DNA of 61,039 nt, taken from assembly GCA_045536305.1 (NCBI GenBank), contig JAZSNH010000079.1, positions 1-61,039 on the forward strand, read 5' to 3'. This document shows positions 16,164-23,894 of the stretch, in pieces. The notes beneath the pieces were generated by a model. The model had not been told where the DNA came from. It saw only the letters and a program-made list of their open reading frames with translations, and searched no databases. Made by a program: the position numbers and the translations under genes. This DNA is from JAISGQ01 sp045536305 (GTDB taxonomy: Bacteria; Bacillota; Clostridia; Oscillospirales; Acutalibacteraceae). Position 1 is the stretch's first letter, and each line of letters begins with the position of its first letter.

Positions 16164-17417
16164 TTACACTCTTTTAATATCCGCGCCAAGAGAGAAAAGT
16201 CCCTTTTCAAGCGCTTCATATCCCCTGTCCAGATGCCTTAAGCCTGCAACTGTGGTCACGCCCTCTGCGGCGAGTCCTGCTATGATCAGTGCCGCAGAGC
16301 CTCGCAGATCGGTCGATTCCACCTGCGCTCCGAAAAGCTTCTGCACTCCGTCCACCACAGCGACCCTGCCTTCTGTCTTTATTCTCGCGCCCAGTCTGCA
16401 CAGCTCCCACACATGCTTGAAGCGGTTGTCAAATATTGTTTCCACAAACACACTCGTCCCCTGCGCCACGGTCGTCATTGCCATGATTATCGCCTGCACA
16501 TGGGTAGGAAATCCCGGATACGGCATTGTTCTTATGAATTTGTTAGGCAAAAGACGATTTGGAGCTGTAAGCTCCAGCTCGTTTTCAGAAGTCCTCAGTA
16601 TACATCCCGCTTCCTCAAAGGTCCCGATAACAGGAGTCAGATGCTCTGTGCAAATCCCTTTTAGCAGCACCCGTCCTTTTGATATTGCTGCCGCTGACAT
16701 ATAGGTCGTTGCTTCTATGCGGTCAGGTATGACAGTATGAGAATGGGGATGAAGTCTTTCAACTCCTTCGATCGTCACCTTTCCGCAACCTGCTCCGCTT
16801 ATCCTTGCTCCGCAGGAATTGAGAAAATTTGCAAGATCTGTTATTTCAGGCTCTCTTGCCGCGTTGGTAATTACGGTGGTGCCCTTTGCCGTTGCCGCGG
16901 CTATCATCACGTTTTCTGTTGCTCCCACGCTCGGAAAGCTCAGTGTTATTGTTGTGCCTTGCAGACCGCCACGAGCCTTGCAATATATTTTTCCGTGTTT
17001 TTCCTCTATCTCTGCTCCCATTTTGCGAAGTGACGACAGGTGGAGATCGATAGGTCTGGGGCCTAATTCGCAGCCTCCCGGCATTGTAAGCTCCGCTTCG
17101 CCGAAGCATGCAAGTATCGCCCCCAAAAAGCATATCGACGAGCGCATCTCGCGCATAAGATCTTCCGGTATATCAAAGCGAGTCGTCTGTGACGAATCTA
17201 CCGTTACGGTATCCCCCTGCTTCGTCACCCTGCATCCAAGATACCGCAGTATTTTAGATGCAGCCTCCACATCAGACAGCCCCGGACAATTATGTATATC
17301 GCACTCGCCTCTTGCCGCAAGCGCTGCAGCAAGCACGGGGAGTGCGGCATTTTTTGCGCCATGAGGACGTATCTCTCCCGATAGTCTGCGCCCCCCGCGA
17401 ATTATCATTTCTGACAT
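16164..17417 (-). CDS. murA: UDP-N-acetylglucosamine 1-carboxyvinyltransferase
   Basis: MurA transfers enolpyruvate from PEP to UDP-GlcNAc, the first committed step of peptidoglycan synthesis. It has 417 residues. The substrate-binding GAKNAALP is near residue 20. The flexible loop GGCELGPRPIDLH holds the PEP/fosfomycin-binding cysteine (equivalent of Cys115). ATTYMSAAAI and MPYPGFPTHVQA are also present. The frame opens at 17447, but ATG 17417 has AAAGGG 9 nt upstream. That ribosome site is one arm of an inverted repeat in the murG-murA gap. murA is not usually placed between murG and ftsQ; murC or murB often is. Confidence 0.95.
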   Translation of the reverse strand: MSEMIIRGGRRLSGEIRPHGAKNAALPVLAAALAARGECDIHNCPGLSDVEAASKILRYLGCRVTKQGDTVTVDSSQTTRFDIPEDLMREMRSSICFLGAILACFGEAELTMPGGCELGPRPIDLHLSSLRKMGAEIEEKHGKIYCKARGGLQGTTITLSFPSVGATENVMIAAATAKGTTVITNAAREPEITDLANFLNSCGARISGAGCGKVTIEGVERLHPHSHTVIPDRIEATTYMSAAAISKGRVLLKGICTEHLTPVIGTFEEAGCILRTSENELELTAPNRLLPNKFIRTMPYPGFPTHVQAIIMAMTTVAQGTSVFVETIFDNRFKHVWELCRLGARIKTEGRVAVVDGVQKLFGAQVESTDLRGSAALIIAGLAAEGVTTVAGLRHLDRGYEALEKGLFSLGADIKRV

Positions 17418-17424
17418 AAACACG

Positions 17425-17470
17425 CACCCTTTCGAACAGCATTTCACAACTATACTATGTCGAAAGGGTG
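17425..17470. promoter_or_regulatory. Inverted repeat that can sequester the murA ribosome site
   Basis: CACCCTTTCGA (17425-17435) and TCGAAAGGGTG (17460-17470) form an 11-bp stem with a 24-nt loop. In the mRNA the 3' arm contains the AAAGGG ribosome site of murA. Confidence 0.55.
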
Positions 17471-17478
17471 TGCGGTGT

Positions 17479-18606
17479 TCATTTCTGTTCTTTTTTTGCG
17501 TATTTGATAACTACCTTATATATTCTCTCACAGGCATCGGTAATCGCAAGCTTTCTTGCGTTTTCGCCCATAAGACGAAGCTTTTCTCTGTCTGATGCAA
17601 GCTCATCTATCTCATCCATAAGCTTCTCATAATTGAGCTCGCTTTCTACGATGCATTTTGCAGCATGCCTGTTGACAAGTGCCATTGCATTGTGATACTG
17701 ATGATTTTCCGCTACATTTGGCGACGGAATAAGTATGGACGCTTTTCCCTGTGCCTGTATTTCGGAAAGAGTCATAGAGCCCGAACGGCAGATAACAAGA
17801 TCGGCCGCGGCGAGAACTCTCGGCATGTCGTTTATGTATTCGCGTATATCAAGATTGCCGCATTCCTCTGTATTTATACCCTCAGATGCAAGTGTCTCGG
17901 GAACAAAGGAGCCATACTGACCGTAGCCGTGGATATGGTTATACCTGCCATCTCTTGCACTGCGTTTGAGCATTCCAAGCATGGACTCATTTATGGTACG
18001 TGCCCCAAGAGAGCCTCCGAAGGAAAGGATAAGAGGTCTGTCATCAACACCAAGCTCACGTCTTGCCTGTTCCTTTTCATAGGTCAGCATATCGGCTCTT
18101 ATGGGGTTGCCCGTTACAACAAACTCCTGTGCGTCCTTTATACGTTTTTTTGCATCCTCGACAGCGAGCATTACGCACTTAGCGTCCGAGGCAAGCATTT
18201 TTGTAGTCATTCCGGGATATGCATTTGATTCGTGGATTATTACGGGCACACCCATTTTCGCTGCCTTTCTGAGAATGGGGCCTGCCACATAACCGCCTGT
18301 TCCGATAGCGATATCCGGCTTGAATTCCTCTATTATCTCCGATGCTCTTTTCGATGAATTTGCAAGATACCACAGAGCCTGAGCATTTCTCTTTATATTG
18401 GTAAAGGATATCTTTCTCTGAAAGCCTGCGACCTTCATGCCCACAAAGCGATAGCCCTGTGCGGGAACCAACTTTGCTTCCATGCCCCATGGCGTTCCCA
18501 CAAAAAGGATATCGGCATCGGGATGCTTTTCCTTTATAAATCCTGCAATGGCAATGGCAGGATTTATATGTCCTGCTGTGCCGCCGCCGGCGAGTAATAC
18601 TCTCAT
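17479..18606 (-). CDS. murG: UDP-GlcNAc:undecaprenyl-pyrophosphoryl-MurNAc-pentapeptide transferase
   Basis: MurG is a GT-B glycosyltransferase that makes lipid II from lipid I on the cytoplasmic face. It has 375 residues. The N-terminal GGGTAGHINPAIA (residues 7-19) is the lipid-phosphate loop, then FVGTPWGMEAKLVP and GTGGYVAGPI. The C-terminal domain has SFGGSLGARTIN and the nucleotide-sugar region CRSGSMTLSEIQAQGKASILIPSP. ATG 18606 follows AAAGGTGG. The gap to ftsW is 21 bp. Confidence 0.97.
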   Translation of the reverse strand: MRVLLAGGGTAGHINPAIAIAGFIKEKHPDADILFVGTPWGMEAKLVPAQGYRFVGMKVAGFQRKISFTNIKRNAQALWYLANSSKRASEIIEEFKPDIAIGTGGYVAGPILRKAAKMGVPVIIHESNAYPGMTTKMLASDAKCVMLAVEDAKKRIKDAQEFVVTGNPIRADMLTYEKEQARRELGVDDRPLILSFGGSLGARTINESMLGMLKRSARDGRYNHIHGYGQYGSFVPETLASEGINTEECGNLDIREYINDMPRVLAAADLVICRSGSMTLSEIQAQGKASILIPSPNVAENHQYHNAMALVNRHAAKCIVESELNYEKLMDEIDELASDREKLRLMGENARKLAITDACERIYKVVIKYAKKEQK

Positions 18607-18627
18607 AGAATGACCACCTTTTTACAG

Positions 18628-19863
18628 TTAAATTGTTTTCTTTGCCGAGCCTCTGCTGACCGACAGCAGCAGTCCCACCGAAAACAGCAGCATGACAAGT
18701 GCAGTGCCTCCGTAGGAGAAGAAGGGCAAACTTATGCCTGTATTGGGCAACGCCCTCGTTACAACCGCTATATTGAGCAGTGTCTGCCAACCGATCTGTG
18801 CTGTTATACCGACACCGAGCAAACGTGCAAAGCGATCGGGGTTTTCCATGCTCACCGTAAGTCCGCGCCATACAAAAACAGCAAAGACTATCATTATGGC
18901 AACAGCACCAACAAAGCCCAGTTCTTCCCCTACTACCGCAAAAATAAAGTCATTCTGCGGTTCGGAGATGTAAAGATACTTCTGCCTTGAATTGCCTATG
19001 CCCTGACCGAGCAGACCTCCCGATGCCAGTGCATAATGCGCCTGTATATTCTGCCAGCCGCCGCCCAGTGCATCGCTGAACGGATCAAACCATACAGCAA
19101 ATCGTTCCTTCATATAGTCTGTAAATGTGACAAGTACTATAACACCTGCAACAGGAACTGCGGCTATAGCAGCCAGCCATTTCTTCGGCGTTCCTCCCAC
19201 AAACATAAGAGTTGCCGCAATAAGACACATGAGTATAAAACAGGAAAGATGCGTTTCGATAACCGTAAGTCCTGCTATTATGGCAACGATTATGCCGCAG
19301 CGAAGCACTCCGTATTTAAATGTTTGTATTCGCCATGTGTTTTTCGCCATGTATTGTGCCAAATAGATTATAATTGCAAGTTTTCCTATTTCCGATGGCT
19401 GGAAAGAGAATCCACCGATCCTTATCCAGCGTTTCTGACTTTCATCGGATACAATAAGAACCAAAACAAGCAAGAACACCGATATTCCGACCACATACCA
19501 CGCGGCTCTCTTTATAAACCACATGGGCAGAAGCGAGCCTATAAGCATGGCTATTATTCCGATGACCGCAAATATCATCTGTCTGCGAAGATAATACGTA
19601 CTGTCTCCGCCCTGATAATACTGTGCGTAAGCATAGCTTGCAGAGTACATCATTATTAGTCCGAGCGCAAGCAGCACGAGCGTTACCACCAGCAACCACA
19701 CGTCAAAGCCCATGCTTCGGTCTGTAGCGGTCACGTACATTTCACTTATAAGCAGCTTCAGACGCTCCTTAAAGCTCAATTTTGCTACTTCATCATCAAT
19801 AGTGCTTCTTCTTGTTCTTCTGTTCTGCATTTCTATCGTTCTGTCTGATGACAATGCTGGCAT
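18628..19863 (-). CDS. ftsW: Septal peptidoglycan polymerase FtsW (SEDS family)
   Basis: SEDS proteins polymerise lipid II into glycan strands with a partner class B PBP. It has 411 residues and about ten membrane helices after a ~50-residue cytoplasmic N-terminus. SEDS landmarks are GGFSFQPSEIGKLAIIIYLA, WFDPFSDALGGGWQNIQAHYALASGGLLGQGIG, PEPQNDFIFAVVGEELGF-like wording (SEPQNDFIFAVVGEE), and the C-terminal TGISLPFFSYGGTALV. The partner PBP is the gene at 23895-26510. Its place between mraY and murG matches FtsW/SpoVE. ATG 19863 sits after AAGGAAGGGG. Confidence 0.93.
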   Translation of the reverse strand: MPALSSDRTIEMQNRRTRRSTIDDEVAKLSFKERLKLLISEMYVTATDRSMGFDVWLLVVTLVLLALGLIMMYSASYAYAQYYQGGDSTYYLRRQMIFAVIGIIAMLIGSLLPMWFIKRAAWYVVGISVFLLVLVLIVSDESQKRWIRIGGFSFQPSEIGKLAIIIYLAQYMAKNTWRIQTFKYGVLRCGIIVAIIAGLTVIETHLSCFILMCLIAATLMFVGGTPKKWLAAIAAVPVAGVIVLVTFTDYMKERFAVWFDPFSDALGGGWQNIQAHYALASGGLLGQGIGNSRQKYLYISEPQNDFIFAVVGEELGFVGAVAIMIVFAVFVWRGLTVSMENPDRFARLLGVGITAQIGWQTLLNIAVVTRALPNTGISLPFFSYGGTALVMLLFSVGLLLSVSRGSAKKTI

Positions 19864-19891
19864 TTCCTTCCCCTTCCTTTAAAAGCCGGCC

Positions 19892-20914
19892 TTATCCTAA
19901 TGCTGCAAGCAGACATGCAATGCCGCCGCAGAACACTGTGACAAGGCTGAACACAGTTACTATTTTGACCTCTGACCAGCCGCTCATTTCAAAGCTGTGA
20001 TGGATAGGGGTCATTTTGAATATTCTTTTGCCGTGCGTAAGTTTGAAATATGTTGTCTGAAGCATTACCGAGCCTGCTTCGCAAAGATAAATTATTCCGA
20101 CAAGAGGAATAAGAATGGGCATATCGCATGCAAAGGCTGTTGCACAGAACATTCCGCCGAGGAAAAGTGAGCCGGTATCGCCCATAAAGACCTTTGCAGG
20201 ATGGAAATTCCATACAAGGAAGCCGAGGCATCCGCCCGCAACGGCGGCGGCAAGGATACCCACATGGAAAAGTCCGTTGATAGCCGCGATGAGCATGAAG
20301 CATATTTCCGCAAAAAATGTTACCGAGCCGCAGAGTCCGTCTATGCCGTCGGTAAGATTTACAGCATTTATAAAACCGACAATAAGCACCAGACCGATTA
20401 TATACAGCCAGATACCGAGTTTTACTTCACCTGCAAACGGGATAATCGTGGAACCCTCAAACTTATCTGCAATGCCGATGGCAGCAAGAAATCCTGCGGC
20501 AGTAATAAACTGAAGCGCAAATTTCTGTTTTACACCGAGTCCCGTATTTTCCTTGCGCTTAATGCCTGTGTAATCATCAATAAAGCCCATGATACCGCAA
20601 ATAAGACCCATTGCAACACCTGCCCAAAGCTTTACCTTGAGCTCTGTGCTTATTTCATAGGCTCTTGCCATAACAAAGAAGCAGGGAATGCAAATTGCTA
20701 TCGCAAGTGTGATGCCGGCAATGAACATTATGCCTCCCATTGTGGGAGTGCCCTGCTTTTTCTGATGCCATGTCGGGCCTATCTCTTTTATAGTCTGGCC
20801 GAATTTAAGGCGTCTGAGCCACGGGATAAGAACTATTCCGAGAAGCGCAGACACTCCGAAAGCAATACCTGCCGCCAAAACACTCATTATTGCGTATGCA
20901 CTGTTTACTGACAT
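19892..20914 (-). CDS. mraY: Phospho-N-acetylmuramoyl-pentapeptide-transferase
   Basis: MraY transfers phospho-MurNAc-pentapeptide to undecaprenyl phosphate, giving lipid I. It has 340 residues and ten membrane helices. Signatures are KKQGTPTMGG, GFIDDYTGI (aspartate pair near residue 112), NAVNLTDGIDGLC, NFHPAKVFMGDTGSLFLGG and TPIHHSFEMSGWSE. ATG 20914 follows AAAGGA by 9 nt. The gap to murF is 36 bp. Confidence 0.97.
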   Translation of the reverse strand: MSVNSAYAIMSVLAAGIAFGVSALLGIVLIPWLRRLKFGQTIKEIGPTWHQKKQGTPTMGGIMFIAGITLAIAICIPCFFVMARAYEISTELKVKLWAGVAMGLICGIMGFIDDYTGIKRKENTGLGVKQKFALQFITAAGFLAAIGIADKFEGSTIIPFAGEVKLGIWLYIIGLVLIVGFINAVNLTDGIDGLCGSVTFFAEICFMLIAAINGLFHVGILAAAVAGGCLGFLVWNFHPAKVFMGDTGSLFLGGMFCATAFACDMPILIPLVGIIYLCEAGSVMLQTTYFKLTHGKRIFKMTPIHHSFEMSGWSEVKIVTVFSLVTVFCGGIACLLAALG

Positions 20915-20950
20915 ATTTACCAGTCCTTTGCAATTTATATTAGCTGTTCA

Positions 20951-22315
20951 TCAAAGAGCTTCATTGAGCTTTTCTATTACCTGTTCAAGCTGTACACTGC
21001 GGCTCGCCTTGAACAGTACGGCATCACCTGCGGTGATGGTTTCCGCAAGCGCTGCGGCAAGTGATTCCTTATCTGCAAAAAGGCGTGTATTGCCTTCCTC
21101 TGTAAGCCTTGCAGCTCCCTTTATGTAGCATTCCGCATTCTCTCCGCCTACTGCCCACAGCAGGTCTACACCGCACTTGTCTGCCCATTCGCCGCACTGA
21201 GAATGCCCTTCGGGGCCAAACGAGCCAAGCTCCATCATCTCTCCGAGGACCGCAATGCGTCTGCCTGTGCATTTAAGAGAGGTCAGAACACTCATGGATG
21301 CCTTGATGGAATCGGGGCTTGCATTATAGCAGTCCTCGATAAAGGTTATCCCTTTTCTGTTTACGATCTTCTGCCTCATTCCTGAAGGGACATAGTCCTC
21401 AAGGCCTGCCACGCACTGCTCACTGCTCAGTCCGAGTATTCTGCCCACCGTATATGCGGCAAGAGCATTATATACATTATGCTTTCCCACCGCAGGAATG
21501 CGGACATGAACAAACTCGCCCTGCCAGCAAAGGGAAAATTCCATTCCGTTGTCCATCTGGACAATATTCTTTGCACAGCAGTCTGCATTGTTGTCAATAC
21601 CGTAGGTGATAATCGGATTTTCTATTCTGTCGCGTGCGCTCATGAGCATTTCATCATCTGCATTGAGCAGAAGAGGTGCATCCTTTTCCATGCCGTCGAG
21701 GATCTCAAGCTTTGCCTTGAGTATACCTTCACGGCTTTTAAGATTCTCGATATGAGCAACGCCGATATTTGTTATAAGACCGACTGTCGGGCGTGCTGTC
21801 TTTGTGAGCAGCGATATCTCTCCGAGATTATTCATGCCCATTTCAAGAACTGCTGCGGTGTGATTTTCTTCAAGCTGCAGACACATACGCGGAAGGCCGA
21901 TATCATTGTTCAGATTTCCAAGAGTGGCAAGCACATCGTACTTTTTTCTGAGCACTGCCGCGACCATTTCTTTTGTTGTGGTCTTTCCCACAGAGCCTGT
22001 CAGTCCTACTACAGGTATATCCTTCTTTGCTCTGTAATATGCCGCAAGATCGATAAGCGCTCTGCGAGTATCGGGCACCTTGATCACAGGACATTTTATG
22101 CCCTCTACATCACGGCTGAGCATCACACAGGCGCATCCGCTTTCGGATACCTGCAAGGCAAAATCATGTCCGTCAAAGCGTTCTCCCTTTATTGCTATAT
22201 ACATACTGCCCTTTTCAGCAGTACGGCTGTCTATAGTTACATTTGTATACTCTGTCTCTTCAGAATATGTACCGCCTGTTGCCTTGGCAGTTTCACTTGC
22301 TGTCATCAGCATCAT
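20951..22315 (-). CDS. murF: UDP-N-acetylmuramoyl-tripeptide:D-Ala-D-Ala ligase
   Basis: MurF adds D-Ala-D-Ala to UDP-MurNAc-tripeptide. It has 454 residues. The N-terminal domain contains SRTAEKGSMYIAIKGERFDGHDF. The ATP loop GLTGSVGKTTTKEMV is near residue 106. EMGMNNLGEI, FIEDCYNASPDSIKASM and ILGEMMELG-type wording (VLGEMMELG) are standard MurF motifs. ATG 22315 has GGAGG 9 nt upstream, inside the end of murE, and starts 4 nt beyond the murE stop. Confidence 0.96.
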   Translation of the reverse strand: MMLMTASETAKATGGTYSEETEYTNVTIDSRTAEKGSMYIAIKGERFDGHDFALQVSESGCACVMLSRDVEGIKCPVIKVPDTRRALIDLAAYYRAKKDIPVVGLTGSVGKTTTKEMVAAVLRKKYDVLATLGNLNNDIGLPRMCLQLEENHTAAVLEMGMNNLGEISLLTKTARPTVGLITNIGVAHIENLKSREGILKAKLEILDGMEKDAPLLLNADDEMLMSARDRIENPIITYGIDNNADCCAKNIVQMDNGMEFSLCWQGEFVHVRIPAVGKHNVYNALAAYTVGRILGLSSEQCVAGLEDYVPSGMRQKIVNRKGITFIEDCYNASPDSIKASMSVLTSLKCTGRRIAVLGEMMELGSFGPEGHSQCGEWADKCGVDLLWAVGGENAECYIKGAARLTEEGNTRLFADKESLAAALAETITAGDAVLFKASRSVQLEQVIEKLNEAL

Positions 22316-22318
22316 TTT

Positions 22319-23776
22319 TTATTCCTCCGCTTCGAGCTTTGCGAAAATTTCTGCCAGTACCTCACGCTCGTCAAAATGATATTTTGTCTTTCCGATTATC
22401 TGATAATCCTCGTGTCCCTTGCCTGCCAGCACGATAACATCCTTTTCCTTTGCGTTGCGTACTGCGTATTCGATGGCATCACGGCGGTTTTCGATGACCA
22501 CATAGGGTGTGTCATGCTCTTTTACGCCCGGGACGATCTGCTTGATTATGCTCATGGGCTCTTCGGTTCTGGGATTATCCGAGGTGACTATAACAAAATC
22601 CGCAAGACGTGATGCAGTCTCACCCATTATGGGGCGCTTGAGCGGATCGCGGTCTCCTCCGCAGCCGATAAGAATAATAAGTCTGCCGTCATTATTCATT
22701 ACCGCACGCATTGCGGAAAGGATGTTTGCAACTCCGTCGGGCGCATGTGCGTAATCTATAATGATCGTATAGGGTTTATCCGAGGGGTACACCTCGGCTC
22801 TGCCCTTTACTCCGCGGCATTCGGAAAGTGCATCGATCGCATCGTGGAACGGGATTCCGACATTCAGCGCACAGCAGAATGCGGAAAGGGCGTTCTGTAC
22901 GGAAAATTCACCCGGAATGGGAATGTTTGCCTTGCCGCTCATTCCCTTAAACGATACATCAAAGCTGACTCCATCGGCGCGATATTCGACATTGCCTGCG
23001 CGGCATTCCGCATCGGGGTTATCGATACCGTATCTCACACTTCTGACGGTGTCGGGAAGCTCTATCCTGCGGCACCAGCTGTCATCCATATTTATGGCAG
23101 TCGAGCGGCTCATGTTAAATATTCGGCACTTGATCGCAAAATAGCGTTCCATTGTACCGTGTACATCAAGGTGATCCTGCGTAAGGTTTGTAAAACAGCT
23201 GGTCTCAAACCTCAGCCCTTCCACTCTGCCCTGATCAATGGCCTGTGACGATACCTCCATCAGGCAGAAATCGCACTTTGCGTCGCGCATTTTTGCGAAC
23301 ATTTCATGCAGTTCAAAGGTTTCGGGAGTTGTGTATTCGCTGGGCAGCACCTCGTCACCTATCATATTGCAGATGGTTCCGATAAGACCTACCTTGTAGC
23401 CGCATTTTTCAAGAAGCCCTTTTAATATATAGGTGGTCGATGTTTTGCCGTTGGTTCCGGTCACACCGATAAGGCGCAGCTTTGACAGAGGACCGCCGAA
23501 CCAGTTTTCGCATATTGCGGCATAGGCCGAAAGAGTATCGCGCACCCACACCTGCTCGGGCATATCAAGCTCGCGCTCGCAGAGTATTGCCGCCGCGCCT
23601 GCCGCTGCGGCAGTCTGTGCAAAGTCGTGTCCGTCGGAGCGCATTCCTTTTATGCACACAAACAGACATCCCGGCGTAACCTTTCTCGAATCTGAGGTTA
23701 TACCTGTGATCTCCACATTTTCAAGATCAAGCTTTGTATCGCAGGAAAGACCTGCAAGAAGATTATATAAAAGCAT
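22319..23776 (-). CDS. murE: UDP-MurNAc-L-Ala-D-Glu:meso-diaminopimelate ligase
   Basis: MurE adds the third stem-peptide residue. It has 485 residues. Motifs are GVTGTNGKTSTTYI (ATP loop), MEVSSQAIDQGRV, FTNLTQDHLDVHGTM and IIDYAHAPDG. SDNPRTEEP gives the DNPR signature of meso-DAP-adding enzymes rather than the Lys-type motif, so the cell wall is most likely meso-DAP. ATG 23776 has only a weak ribosome site (GGAAAG farther upstream). Confidence 0.96.
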   Translation of the reverse strand: MLLYNLLAGLSCDTKLDLENVEITGITSDSRKVTPGCLFVCIKGMRSDGHDFAQTAAAAGAAAILCERELDMPEQVWVRDTLSAYAAICENWFGGPLSKLRLIGVTGTNGKTSTTYILKGLLEKCGYKVGLIGTICNMIGDEVLPSEYTTPETFELHEMFAKMRDAKCDFCLMEVSSQAIDQGRVEGLRFETSCFTNLTQDHLDVHGTMERYFAIKCRIFNMSRSTAINMDDSWCRRIELPDTVRSVRYGIDNPDAECRAGNVEYRADGVSFDVSFKGMSGKANIPIPGEFSVQNALSAFCCALNVGIPFHDAIDALSECRGVKGRAEVYPSDKPYTIIIDYAHAPDGVANILSAMRAVMNNDGRLIILIGCGGDRDPLKRPIMGETASRLADFVIVTSDNPRTEEPMSIIKQIVPGVKEHDTPYVVIENRRDAIEYAVRNAKEKDVIVLAGKGHEDYQIIGKTKYHFDEREVLAEIFAKLEAEE

Positions 23777-23894
23777 TTTTATTCACTGCTTTCCGAGGTG
23801 TATTGACTGTATCTGTGCGTCCAACGCACTCACAGCCGCCTAACAGAGAAATTATACTATATATAGTTTGCAAACGCAAGGGGTGTCGGCATAT

